This document shows positions 1-9,420 of a stretch of DNA of 37,699 bases, piece by piece (positions within the stretch are counted from its first letter, which is position 1; every line of letters starts with the position of its first letter). Below the pieces are notes generated by a model. The model saw only the letters and a list, made by a program, of their open reading frames with translations. It was not told where the DNA came from and did not search any database. The stretch is from Cymbomonas tetramitiformis. Lineage: Eukaryota; Chlorophyta; Pyramimonadophyceae; Pyramimonadales; Pyramimonadaceae. The DNA is taken from positions 1-37,699 of the forward strand of contig LGRX02030340.1 of the NCBI GenBank assembly GCA_001247695.2, in the 5' to 3' direction. A program made the translations under genes and the position numbers.

Positions 1-74
1 AAGAACTTCCGAAGCTGGCGGAGCTGCGCGGGCGGCGCCATCACTCGGGGCTGTAACAGCCACTACACAGGCAA

Positions 75-1023
75 GACGAGAAGGAGCTGCTGCGCGAGGC
101 CCGCAAACCAACGAAGCTATGCCTACTCGACCACAGGCACCGGCAGCACGAGGGCCAGGCGCAGGTGGCCGAGGATGCCCTGCTCCTGCAGCGCCACAGG
201 GAGATCAAGCACGAGCTCCAAGCGACAAGCGTGCACGCAGTTCGCCATTGGCAAAGGCGTCCCCAGGGAGCAAGTCTCCACCCGGGAAGTCTCGACAAGC
301 GCGGGGTCGTGAAAAGGGACGAGTGCTATTCCGAGCGGCCTCTGTGATCGGTCCGACAGGCGCCCTTATAACGGACAGCTTCGCTCCTGACGACGATTGC
401 TTTTTCGAGGATGCAAATCAGATTGCGGAGCAGGTGGAGAACGCGCATCGCCCGGAGGCGGCCACTGGACAGTTCGCAGGCGTCTCGATGGACGAGGACG
501 ACGAGGACGACTCGGACGACTCGGACGACCCGGACGACGACATACCGTTGGCCTACCGTAACCTTCCTACGGACTACACCATCGACATGCTGGCGAAGAG
601 TGCGGGCAAAAGTTCGCAGTTACGGTGGCCGCGGGCAACGACGGCTGCAGCTTTACTATCCGCATGCCTGGGAACAACGCCGTGTCCATGCCCATGCATT
701 TCGTGGAGGTCTTGGAGGTGGATCTGAACACGAACAGAGTGAAGTGGGGGTTTTGGCTTCCATGTGCGCCTCTGCTTATGCCGAGAACGAGGAGAACAAG
801 CAAAACCTTCTCTGACTTGAACAGCTTGTTCGCGGAGAACGCCTTCCGGAGAGCCGCTCCGAAAGTGACAGGTTGGTACGACTTCGATGCGAGCGAGATC
901 CTGACTTGCTGGGACGAACCTCCTGGCAAACCTGCTGTCGGCGGAGTTCCAGGAGGACCTGAAAAGGCAGAACTTCTGAAGGTGGCCAGGGAAAACTTGG
1001 CCTCCGAGGCGTTGGACAGGTGA
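75..1023 (+). pseudogene. Frame-broken gene fragment, unknown function
   Basis: Protein-like sequence runs through three frames. About 75-230 encodes a charged, coiled-coil-like segment (EKELLREARK and a Gln/Glu/His-rich stretch). About 240-600 continues one frame over, with basic Ser/Pro-rich sequence, then a run of Asp/Glu (about residues 125-140 of that ORF) and YRNLPTDYTIDMLAK. From about 601 the frame shifts again (KFAVTVAAGNDG... to a stop at 1021-1023). I see no convincing splice sites at the switches, so small indels (decay or sequence error) are likelier than introns. The 5' end may lie outside the window. No family is recognised. The acidic run and low-complexity start are the only clear features. 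Confidence 0.4.
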
Positions 1024-1160
1024 AGGTAAGCAACACAGCCTCATTCATTCCTCGTGGCACGCACACTAGATTACAATGGCAACACGGCGTGAAACTTATT
1101 GTTTTTCATACATGTAAATATACGGTTTATTTGTGTACAGTCACGTGACATAAGTGTTAG

Positions 1161-1661
1161 CTACCAAGCATACGTCTCCTCATTGCACGCGCTAGCATCA
1201 AATATGCGCGCCAGGGTGCAGGTTCTTAACATACGCCCGCAAACTGCGCATCTCCTATCATCTTCTTGCAGCAGATCGCTTTCCAGCTCTGTCAGGGCAC
1301 CGTGCGTTGTTTCGCTGTAGCGGTTTCTATTTCGCCAGGCCCGCCACTCCAAATCTGAGTATCGGTGGTAGATCCACCCGCCCTCATACCAGTACACGAG
1401 ATGCCTCACACCGAACCTTTCGCTGGATCTACGGCCGTGGACGTACATCGGCCAAAAACTCCACCAGTGATAGGTCCTGAGATTAACTGCATGTTGCCCG
1501 AAGTCCTCCCAGTCTTCTTCTGCTTGTTCCCGCGCTTGCTGCCACAAGCGGAGAATTAAAGGGTCTTCAGGAACCCATTGGGCTTGTTGTAACTGGCAGT
1601 CGCGAAACGTAAAAGTATCGAAAGGCCATATCCAATACTGCAATATTCCAATATTGGCCAT
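1161..1661 (-). CDS. Intact 166-aa Trp-rich orphan protein
   Basis: A single ATG-initiated frame of 166 codons. It holds about a dozen tryptophans among many Tyr, Arg and Glu (for example HWWSFWPMY and DLEWRAWRNRNRY). Near the C-terminus there is a CxxC (RRCAVCGRM) followed by further Cys residues, which could bind zinc. No signal peptide or membrane helix is evident. The composition is unlike the shadow frames around it and the frame is clean, which argues for real coding. It is convergent with the broken + strand gene that ends at 1023. I do not recognise the family; it may be a single-exon gene or the last exons of one. Confidence 0.5.
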   Translation of the reverse strand: MANIGILQYWIWPFDTFTFRDCQLQQAQWVPEDPLILRLWQQAREQAEEDWEDFGQHAVNLRTYHWWSFWPMYVHGRRSSERFGVRHLVYWYEGGWIYHRYSDLEWRAWRNRNRYSETTHGALTELESDLLQEDDRRCAVCGRMLRTCTLARIFDASACNEETYAW

Positions 1662-2580
1662 ACTGGTGTAGGTAGTCTAAGGTGCGGGTTGTGGTTCTAT
1701 GTCACGAACGCAGGTGTGTGCAAACGACCTCCGGTTACGACTCCTCCAACATATACCCTAAAACCCTGAACCTTGGACGCCCCGATATATCCATGTGCAG
1801 CACACCTGTAGGAACACCTGCCGCGGGATATTTTGCCTCTGACGTATTTTAATGTTTCCCGCGAAATAATACAGTTAACCGGTCTTCTTAGCTGCCGAGA
1901 ATCGTGCTGGAATAGCCTGTTCAGGGCAAATTTACCCGCTGAATGCCCATGTTGGGTCACATGAAGCCTGAGGGAGCATCACCCCTGGTTGGTTTCACTC
2001 CCGAACAACTTTTCCAGCACAATAGCTTTTGAAAATATCTCCTTTGCTGCTCACTTTCGCCCGATGAGAAGAATTTTAGTACGTGACCCTCCAAACACCC
2101 TAAAATGGGCCATAAATCTGCTGGATCTCTCCCATGTAAGCAAATAGTTGCATTTTTGGAAATGTCAAAATATTACATATTCTAATAGTGCAAAAATCTA
2201 ACATTTCGTTCACAAACATAAGGCAAAATCATAACTTTCCACACCTAACACGATACTTCCACCTTTCCCGTTTTCTTGCCGCCCGCGTGACTCGCGTGGC
2301 TACTTTGAAGAGTCAAAAACCAGATTTTTCGAAATTCCTTCAAGGACTATTCAAATTAACCCTCATATTTGTCATTCAGAACCCCAAAAACCAATTTGGC
2401 AGACAATTTAATGCTTTCTCATTTTTTTTCTCATTTACGCCCGCGTGTCTCATTTTTGCGATATGGTCGTTGTTCGTCGTCCGGTTATTTTGCTCAGTCT
2501 GCGCTTTTGTCGCCTTCTTCAGCCAAGCCGCTTTGACAAAAATGTACTCGATCCCACCAATGTCTATTACCCGGCGTTAA
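1662..2580. other. AT-rich stretch with no supported gene
   Basis: Frames are short or of shadow composition (Phe-rich translations of T tracts). I see no RNA gene or clear repeat here. Confidence 0.5.
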
Positions 2581-2945
2581 GCTGGCTGCACATAACCTAA
2601 GGTTGAGAGCCCATGGGGGTTTCCTCGAAGGTCCTATGAAAAGTCGGAGACCCATGTTGGCAAGTTCTGGAGCTGCTCTTTCTGCAGTGTCTTGTCAAAA
2701 TTCCGATCCGAGGTCATCTTGGCCCTTAAAAACTCGGTTGAAGAAGCGCGATTTTTATTGAAATATTCTAAGTTGGGTGCACATAACTTAAGGGTTAGAA
2801 CCCATGGTGTCTTCCTCGAAGGTCCTTTGAAAACTCGAGACTTATGTCGTCAAGGTTTCGAGTTGCTCTTTCGTCAACAGTTTCATCCGGGGTCATCTTG
2901 ACCCTCAAAATCCCAGTTGAAGTAGCATGGGTAGAACGAAAATCA
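2581..2945. repeat. Tandem pair of ~190-bp diverged repeats
   Basis: Two copies start at about 2581 and 2773 with gcTGGcTGCACATAACcTAAGG versus gtTGGgTGCACATAACtTAAGG (variants in lower case). They share CCCATGG, TCCTCGAAGGTCCT, GAAAA and the ending GGTCATCTTG followed by CCCT/ACCCT. A third, more diverged copy lies at about 26500-26660 (TTCGAGGGTCCTTTGAAAAA and TGTTGACCCTCAAA). This is a dispersed family whose members occur singly or in tandem. No coding potential is evident. Confidence 0.65.
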
Positions 2946-3363
2946 AAATCCATCGGGGTTTCCCACTAAATTTTCTACCCCCTCGCACGTTCTCTCAAAT
3001 TGCTCACGGATAAATTGGATTCACTCAATAGTGTAGATGCGTGTGTAAAAGAGGACGTCTCTCCCGTCAGTTTGAGCTAATAATATCTAGAATTCTGTAC
3101 CGACAACTCCCAATAATCCCACCAAAGGTTAAGTTGGGTGTAGTCAACTTAAAGCCAATTTGGGTAATAGACACCAAGCTTGAATTGATGGCGGCATAGA
3201 CGGCGTCAAGGCGAGCGAACCTAGCACACACATATATAAGTGAGGCAATGCACGTCTTCCGGTGGTAATGCAACGAGCAACGATGGGGCATGCATGGCCA
3301 TGCCGCCGCACCCGTGTTTGACCAGGAACTGCGTAGACATGGTCCTTTTCAATTAATAATAAC
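2946..3363. other. No supported gene
   Basis: AT-rich spacer between the repeat pair and the LTR-like repeat. AAGTTGGGTG at about 3130 echoes the start of the upstream repeat, but no full copy follows. Confidence 0.4.
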
Positions 3364-3860
3364 TGTTGGATATACCCCTAGGACCCGGGGTATATTCACT
3401 CCGTGATAGTTTTCTCAGAATGTAATAAAGTTGATAAGTTAACCCGATATAACGGGCATAAACAGTTAGGGTTCAGGTTCGGGTGACAGTCATACACACT
3501 ACTATAGGAAGAGTCACAAAGTAAGCGGTGTGACCATTACTGCACACCACCTAGTGTGGTGACTGGCCAGCCGAAGTGGAAACCTGTGAACAAACACCAT
3601 CTACAGCGGTGGAAACTAAGTCCTAAGGGAAGGCCTGTCCTTTCTGGCAGGGCTGTTCCCAGTCAAGAGTTGCAAATCTGAAATCCGGCCCGTGATCGGA
3701 CCCCTCTGCACATACAACTACTGTCAATTTCACTGTGCAGGAGCGGCATGATTAACTTGCTAGCCACTAGTTGGCGGTGGCACTGCTGTGCCAGCCCGCA
3801 GCACAGTCATGGTGCCGTGAATTGAAGATGTCGATGCCGTGATTGAATCATTCGTAGAGC
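3364..3860 (-). repeat. LTR-like repeat, copy A
   Basis: Nearly identical to 7158-7560 over about 400 bp: TGTTGGATATACCCC, CAGAATGTAATAAAGTTGAT, GGTGACAGTCATACAC, CCTGTCCTTTCTGGCAGGGC. It then aligns with small gaps to about 7625 (TGTCGATGCCGTG). Copy A lacks the inverted segment found right of copy B, so it may be a truncated 3' LTR joined to the coding region. The downstream protein frame runs to a stop inside it (3760). Confidence 0.6.
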
Positions 3861-4840
3861 TACAGAAGAAATCTGAAAGGTCTCGATCGTCGTGCGAGGG
3901 ATCTTCCCCCTCCTCCTCGTCTGTAGTCGGGCCCGGTGAATAGTCCGGTGACGGTGGGGCATCCCAATACAGCGGTGGAGGGGGCGGGTGTACCGGGATG
4001 TAAAGCCCGATCGGCGCATTGTGAAGTCCCTGCCGAGCACGGTGCCGCCGTGCCGGCGCGGTGGAATAGCAGCCGGCGTCGCAGAAGTAATGCAGGCTCG
4101 CTGGTGGCTGCCTCAGCAGCACCACCGACCTCCAGGCCGGTGTGGTCCGGTGCACATGCCTCGCCAGGAGCGGCAGCTGAGAGTGGCGCCGCGGTGGCGC
4201 ACACACAGAAGAATGCACAAATCATCATCGTAATCGCCGAAGAGCGGGCAAACCCCCAAGGCGGTGCACCGCATCCCCGACGAGATGCTGGAGGCTGCGG
4301 GACCGCATCCTCACCGCCAATAGGGTCACACCCTGCTGCAGAGTCGTCCACGTCGCCGTCGCAAGAGTCGGTCTCCGACTCGGCGCGCATGTACCGCATC
4401 GCCAAGTCCTTGCCCTCAGCCGTGATCGAGAGTCCCCCCATCCTCGCGATCCGATCCGCAAAGCAGAGGTCGGGCTCGTGCGCGTGCATGGGGTCCACCG
4501 GCATCATGTCACCGGCGTCGGACGCCTCCGACTCGTCCGGGTAAACATGCTCGATTGCCGCCGGCGGTGGCGCCGGCGGTGCGTCCTCGCGGACATGCGA
4601 GCAAGCGGCAGCCGAGATTCCTTCTGCCACACCACCCACTGTGAAGCCCCCCATGTGGGTGGCAGGCTGGCAGTAGGGTAGGAAGTCCTGCAACGCACCG
4701 TCCTCCCGCTCCGGCTCGAGCCCGAAGGCACACGCCGAAACGCCGTCGAGCATCTCCGGCTTACCTCCCGCTAGAAGGCAGAGCGCATCGAACCGCTCGC
4801 CGTCGTGCTCGTCCATGGCCGCCTGAAACTGCTCCGCCAG
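3760..4840 (-). pseudogene. Retroelement polyprotein tail, Ala/Pro/acidic, frame-shifted
   Basis: The frame continues directly from the Gag zinc-knuckle frame once the 4843-5530 insertion is disregarded. It begins LAEQFQAAMDEHDGERFDAL, then has an Ala/Pro- and Asp/Glu-rich region with several Cys and a hydrophobic stretch (ITMMICAFFCVCATAAPLSA) that could be a membrane segment. After about 4200 the better protein-like sequence is in the adjacent frame (Pro-rich, then DEEEGEDPSHDDRDLSDFF), which stops at 3760. No DTG/DSG protease motif or reverse transcriptase motif is visible. It is probably a post-Gag linker or accessory region with pol missing. Confidence 0.4.
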
Positions 4841-4842
4841 TA

Positions 4843-5530
4843 CAGTAAAACGCAGTTTATAAGAAATTGGGTCTATAAGAAACTAGCCGCTAGTTTTTTT
4901 CGTATTTGTCTAAGAAACTCTAAGAAACTGGCCGCTAGCATGATGCTCCGCTCGCCATCCAAAAAGCTATGGATTAAGAAAGTACACCGCTAGAAAACGA
5001 GAACTCCCTCTTTGAGATAATTAGCCTATTTAAGAAACTGACCGCTGGGAAAAAAATCAGATTCAATAATTCATAAGCTAACAGGCTAGTGTGTGTTATC
5101 GATAGTGATCGAAGTACAATGTTGCCATTATTGTTTGCCCCTACCCACGATCGTTAATGCCCCTACTAAACGTTTTAGGGACTTCAGTGTGTTTTTTACT
5201 CCTGCGTCCATGCTTTTCCCCACTGAATTAAGAAACTGCACGCTAGAGACGGTAGATGATATGTGAACTTTGGCAAATTAAGAAACTTTGCCGCTAGAGC
5301 GTGAGCTGCGCACCTACCTCCACATAAGAAACTGGGCGCTACAGCCGTATCGAGCAAAATCCAATGCCGAACATTATCCCTATTTTAAGAAAATGACACG
5401 CTGAACTCGATAAATCCAACGACCCAAATTTAAGAAAATCGCCCGCTGACTTGGGGAATTTCGGACCCACCCAATAAGAAACTAGCGGCTGGCGTTTCCG
5501 GGCCAGTTTCTTATATATCGCGTTTTACTG
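4843..5530. mobile_element. 688-bp TA-flanked MITE with a repeat array
   Basis: Ends are CAGTAAAACGC... and, inverted, CAGTAAAACGC..., flanked on both sides by TA (4841-4842 and 5531-5532). This is the pattern of Tc1/mariner-type insertion. Removing the element and one TA restores an open minus-strand frame across the junction (...IENDL then LAEQFQ...), so the site is precise. There is no transposase ORF, so it is non-autonomous. Inside, about ten same-direction copies of a degenerate TTAAGAAACTGnCCGCTAG motif lie mostly 44-61 bp apart (near 4877, 4922, 4976, 5032, 5230, 5280, 5326, 5387, 5432, 5476), with unrelated sequence between them. Confidence 0.8.
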
Positions 5531-6738
5531 TAAGTCGTTCTCGATGTCACCGAGGGAGAAGCTGTGGAAGCTTCCCCCAGCGCCGTGCTTGCCGCCGTTC
5601 GGGCAGTCGCGGTGCCAGTGACGCATCTCGTCCTTCTTGCACGTCGAATTCTGGCAGAACGGGATGAAGTCACCGCTGCCCTTGTGGAAAGCAACGCGCT
5701 TCCTCACCTGCGACTGCGGCCAGTTTCCCCCCGTCGGGAGGTCACCTGCTGCAAAACGAACACCGGAGCCGCCTCCCCCGTTGCCGATTTTGTTCTTGTC
5801 CGCTCGTGGGGTAAAACCCCGTTGACCCTGTCCGTGAGGACCTTCAGCTGCCGCTTCACGTCGAGGATAATGGCCGTGAGGTCGGACAGCTGCGAGGTGC
5901 CGCCGTCAGTGGCCACAGCCGCTGCGGACAGGGTGAACGAGGCAGTGTGCGTACCGGCTGCGACGTGTCGGGCATAGCACTCGAGGACCCACTGCTGAAT
6001 GGTGAGGAGGTCCACGGCCGCCCGCTGCTGGTGCGTGAAGAGCCTCGACGCCACCGGCGCGTAGAATCCAGGGTCCAGCGCCGCGAGGAACAGCTCCTTC
6101 ACCTCGTCATCGTCGTCGAGAGTGTTGCGCCTCCTGGCGGACCGTAAGGCCGCGTTAAAATCCGTGATGGACTCGGACGGGTCGGTGTGGGCCTTAAAGC
6201 GGACGCCAAGGAGGTCCGATGTCCCCTGAAAGGGTGCACCGGAGTCCAGCACTCGCCGTGCGAGCTCCAGAAGGGCTCGCTTGCCGTCCAGCGGGTGCAA
6301 TGTCGCAGAGGCCTCGAGCCAGTCACCCGCTGGAGAGGCGGGACACACGATGAGCTCGAGCGTTGAGAAAAGAAGCTTGTTGGCCTCGGGTCGGACGGCC
6401 AACGTGGAGTCCTCCAAGTCGAACATCGGCGCAAATAAAACATCCTCCGCCTCGAATGCCTCCTGGAGAGCAGGCACCAACTTGGAGAGGAGCACCTGCG
6501 CATTGGACTCCGTACCGGTGAACCGGTCATGCTTCTCACGGATACATTTCCGGATCACGTGCTTCGCCACGCTCTCGTCGAAGCGCTCACGGGTGAGCGA
6601 GCGAACACCCGCCAAGAAAACAGCTTGAGCGGAGTTCGCAGCCGGAACACCAGTAGGTGCCGGCGTAGCCGGCGTGACGGAATTACGGGCAGCCGCGGAG
6701 TCGAAAATTGTAGCTAAGGAGCGTCGGCGAGACGCCAT
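5525..6738 (-). pseudogene. gag: Gag-like protein with C-terminal zinc knuckle, frameshifted
   Basis: The likely start is the ATG at 6738 (MASRRRSLATIF), although the frame is open upstream to 7023. The helical, charged core includes SLTRERFDESVAKHVIRKC, REKHDRFTG, a region about a GTSDLLGVRFKAHTDPSES motif and LTIQQWVLECYARH, resembling retrotransposon Gag (Copia/UBN2-like) capsid sequence. Near 5745 the protein changes frame and continues as GNWPQSQVRKRVAFHKGSGD, then a knuckle-like CQNSTC...HWHRDC. The Gag frame itself stops at 5704. The shift could be decay, sequence error or, less likely, programmed. Gag would package element RNA in a cytoplasmic particle. The family assignment is by pattern, not by search. 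Confidence 0.5.
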
Positions 6739-7023
6739 ACAACTCGAGGTCAATCTAGTCGCAACCATGGTGTAGAAGGCTGTAAAGATGAAGCGAGGGA
6801 AAGTGGGGCGAGGTGCGGAAGGAGGGGCGGCCAAGAGTCGAAATGCGGTCGTCGAGGAATTGCGGGAAAGCTGCGGCGCGCAAAGTTCCCCAAACGTGCA
6901 TGTGGATTGAATAACGCGGCCAAGGAACGTGGTGGCGGATCCGACCAAAATCCCAACGTCTACCAACGCGTAGCAAGGAAAAGTAAGCGGCCACGTGCAC
7001 GAGCCCTCCGCAAATCCAATCAA

Positions 7024-7157
7024 CCAGTCACGTAACTAGGCCATACCGCTCCGCCGCGCCTCTAGAGGAGCCCCTCACTCCATCTCAATCGCCGTTGTTT
7101 AGCCAGACATGGCCAAACTTCGCAGTGTCTAAATAAAGAGTGCGTGGGGCCAAACCT
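7024..7157 (-). promoter_or_regulatory. Leader between LTR-like repeat and Gag
   Basis: This lies between the inner end of the 7158 repeat and the Gag frame. On the minus strand the repeat ends CCAACA and is followed by GGTTTGGCCCCACGCACTC. A TGG-starting primer-binding site (TGGCCCCACGC) is possible, but I could not match it to a tRNA. Confidence 0.25.
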
Positions 7158-7630
7158 GTTGGATATACCCCTAGGACCCGGGATATATTCACTCAGTGAT
7201 AGGTTTTCTCAGAATGTAATAAAGTTGATAAGTTAACCCGATATAACGGGCATAAACAGTTAGGGTTCGGGTTCGGGTGACAGTCATACACACTACTATA
7301 GGAAGAGTCACAAAGCAAGCGGTGTGACCATTCCAGCACACCAGCTAGGGTGGTGACTGGCTAGCCGATGGTGAAACCCGTGAACAAACACCATCTAGAA
7401 CGGTGGAAAGTGAGTTTCAAGGGAAGGCCTGTCCTTTCTGGCAGGGCTGTTCCCAGTCAAGAGTTGCAAATCTGAAATCCGGCCCGTGATCGGACCCCTC
7501 TGCACATACAGCTACTGTCAATTTCACTGTGCAGGAGCGGCATGATTAACTTGCTAGCCACTAGCCTGCAGCAAAACCACGGTGCCGTGATTTGAAGTTG
7601 TCGATGCCGTGTTTGAATTGCTGGAAGTGA
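7158..7630 (-). repeat. LTR-like repeat, copy B
   Basis: Direct repeat of 3364-3860 with high identity over the first ~400 bp. It also keeps the short protein-like segment seen at the edge of copy A (TASTTSNHGTVVLL here, TASTSSIHGTMTVL there). This means either that the LTR reads through by chance or that copy B belongs to a short deletion derivative. Confidence 0.6.
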
Positions 7631-7639
7631 CGCCCCGAC

Positions 7640-7790
7640 TGTCATTCCTATAGTTAGGGTGTATGACTGTCACCGGTCCCGGAACCCTAGACCCCGAACA
7701 TATAACGGGAAGACTCGGTATTCCGTTTATCTTATCGATTCTGATTACCACACTCGTATGAATATACAGTCAAGCTGATATATTCAGCAT
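7640..7790. repeat. Inverted, diverged copy of the LTR-like start
   Basis: Read on the minus strand, this segment aligns with 7180-7310. Shared blocks are TCAGAAT, GATAAG, TAGGGTT, GGTGACAGTCATACAC and CTATAGGAA. So 7158-7790 begins and ends with imperfect inverted copies of the same ~130 bp. Confidence 0.55.
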
Positions 7791-7809
7791 ATTGCAAGAC
7801 TTTTGAAAA

Positions 7810-9420
7810 TTATTGCAGGAGGGTTTGAAGAAAGTCGTTTGACTGTTGCACGGCTTCTGTTTCTGTCATGGTTTCACTGCTCGAGATGTCAACTGTATGC
7901 GGGTCAGTGTTTAAGGTGGTGGTGGTGTTTAATAGAAACACGTCTCGCCTATTTTTGGTGTGTTGCCTACAAATTCTTGAAAGGTTTTTAAGGAGAGGTT
8001 TAATCTTGCCACGGGGAACACCTATCGTGTTGAGGACAGTACCAAAATGAGGAGGGAGGTATCCCATGAGTGTAAGAACTTTGGGCCATTTCACGGTGCT
8101 TATGAAGGGCTTGGAATTTGCGTTGGTGATTGTTGTGTCGTGGTGACCACCATAATAAGGCTCAACATCACTCTGATGATAGGGAGGGTCTTGAGTGGGC
8201 CATGGGCAAAGCGAAGAAGGAAGTACTTTGTCGCTTTCGTTCAGAACTTCATTCCAAATATCAGGGCTGACTCCTGTGTATTCTAGCCTCTTCTCCGTGA
8301 TTCTGGACTTAGGAAGGACGTTGAGGAACCATCTGGCAATCTTTTTCTGTGTAGGCCTCCAGTCAAAGGCTGGTTGAGTAACACTGGGTGCGCTGTCTAT
8401 AGCTATGATAACGACATCCGAAAAGTCATCCTTATAGCATCCGCCACCTGGAAGAACGTAGGGGTCATCACCCGTCCAATAACCATGTGGGATAAATGGA
8501 ATAGTGTTATTATGCGGGAATCTGAAAACAAGTTTAAAGCCTTTATCAAACCATCTTTTTTGGTTTTTGGGAGACAGCGGAAGAATCCATGTTCCTGAAA
8601 ATCCAGGGACGGTGTTGGCCGCTTTATGTCCCATTTCCAAGGTAGTCATAACCGCCGAAGATTTGCCCTTATCCTTCCCATCAAAGGGGGGATTTCCGTA
8701 AACGATTCTGCCAATGCCTGTTATCGGGTCCACGTAGGCATCCCAAGCGAGACCATCAAAGCCGATTTTCCCATGATGGCAGAAGGGCCGGAGGGCTTTT
8801 TTCATTCTTGTGGTGGGTATGCATCTTCTCGAGTGAATTCTAGGGTGGGCATTTAGTGGGTTGGAGAAAAGTTCACAGCCGTTTTTGTCAAGGTTTTTGT
8901 CATCCACCAAAATATCTAAGAGGCTTCTTCTGATTGCGTAGCAGTTCTTAGGATCTCCCGATTCAAACTTACATGCATTGAGTGCTTCATGAATATCGTG
9001 TGCCCTATTCGAGTACTCCGCAAGTGAGCATGGGACTGCTTTGTTGGAAAGGCGGTGCCAAGCCAAAAGTTTCCAAAACTCTTTCTTTTGGACATATTGG
9101 AGTTCGGGATATTTAATTGTTCCCGTAACATGGTCCACTTCGGGCTTAGCGGTCACAACAATGGTATTCTTTTTTGAACTTGATGGACGGTACATGCTAG
9201 CTTCCGGGAGAGCGTGTAAGTATAATTCCTCATTCATTTCCTGTCTTAGGTCAGCGGCAAGTGGAAAAAGTTTCGATGGCCGTGTTTTGATGTATGTGGT
9301 ACCTTTTCCAGGGTTTAGTAGTTTGGGCTTTTCTGAGATTTCTTCAGCGATGATTTTCCTTAGTTCGCTATCTTGGGTTGTTCTAAGACTATACAAACTA
9401 TTATTATGTCCTGACGGCAT
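7810..9420 (-). CDS. Putative Dam-like DNA adenine-N6 methyltransferase, mobile-element associated
   Basis: An uninterrupted 536-codon frame. About residues 222-300 match the pattern of phage/DIRS-type Dam methyltransferases: DGLAWDAYVDP, then the catalytic NPPF (about 243-246, in IVYGNPPFDGKDKGK), a helix, and ILPLSPKNQKRWF followed by FRFPHNN. NPPF is the (D/N)PP(Y/F) motif that holds the target adenine amino group. The N-terminal ~200 residues and the Thr/Ser-rich C-terminus are not recognised. The first codons overlap the end of the preceding zinc-finger frame (9360-9995) one frame over, so both may derive from one polyprotein through a frameshift. The intact length argues for recent activity or selection. 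The family call is by motif only. Confidence 0.55.
   Translation of the reverse strand: MPSGHNNSLYSLRTTQDSELRKIIAEEISEKPKLLNPGKGTTYIKTRPSKLFPLAADLRQEMNEELYLHALPEASMYRPSSSKKNTIVVTAKPEVDHVTGTIKYPELQYVQKKEFWKLLAWHRLSNKAVPCSLAEYSNRAHDIHEALNACKFESGDPKNCYAIRRSLLDILVDDKNLDKNGCELFSNPLNAHPRIHSRRCIPTTRMKKALRPFCHHGKIGFDGLAWDAYVDPITGIGRIVYGNPPFDGKDKGKSSAVMTTLEMGHKAANTVPGFSGTWILPLSPKNQKRWFDKGFKLVFRFPHNNTIPFIPHGYWTGDDPYVLPGGGCYKDDFSDVVIIAIDSAPSVTQPAFDWRPTQKKIARWFLNVLPKSRITEKRLEYTGVSPDIWNEVLNESDKVLPSSLCPWPTQDPPYHQSDVEPYYGGHHDTTITNANSKPFISTVKWPKVLTLMGYLPPHFGTVLNTIGVPRGKIKPLLKNLSRICRQHTKNRRDVFLLNTTTTLNTDPHTVDISSSETMTETEAVQQSNDFLQTLLQ

Larger units (their letters stand above)
3364..7790 (-). mobile_element. 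Defective LTR-type retroelement (Gag-like, no pol)
   Basis: Two direct repeats starting TGTTGGATATACCCCTAGGA (3364 and 7158) bracket a minus-strand Gag-like reading frame. If the coding strand defines orientation, the 7158 repeat is the 5' LTR and the 3364 repeat the 3' LTR, with LTR termini of the TGTTGG...CCAACA kind usual for Copia-type elements. No protease, integrase, reverse transcriptase or RNase H motif was found inside, so pol is deleted or the element is a non-autonomous Gag carrier. A 688-bp TIR element (4843-5530) sits inside. The right boundary is uncertain because the 7158 repeat continues into an inverted, diverged copy of its own beginning (about 7640-7790). I found no convincing target duplication. 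Confidence 0.5.

Noticed and set aside
4861..5500. CRISPR-like repeat-spacer array
   Set aside because: The ~18-bp motifs are degenerate, the spacing varies, one gap is ~200 bp, and the array lies inside a TIR element with no cas genes in eukaryote-like DNA.
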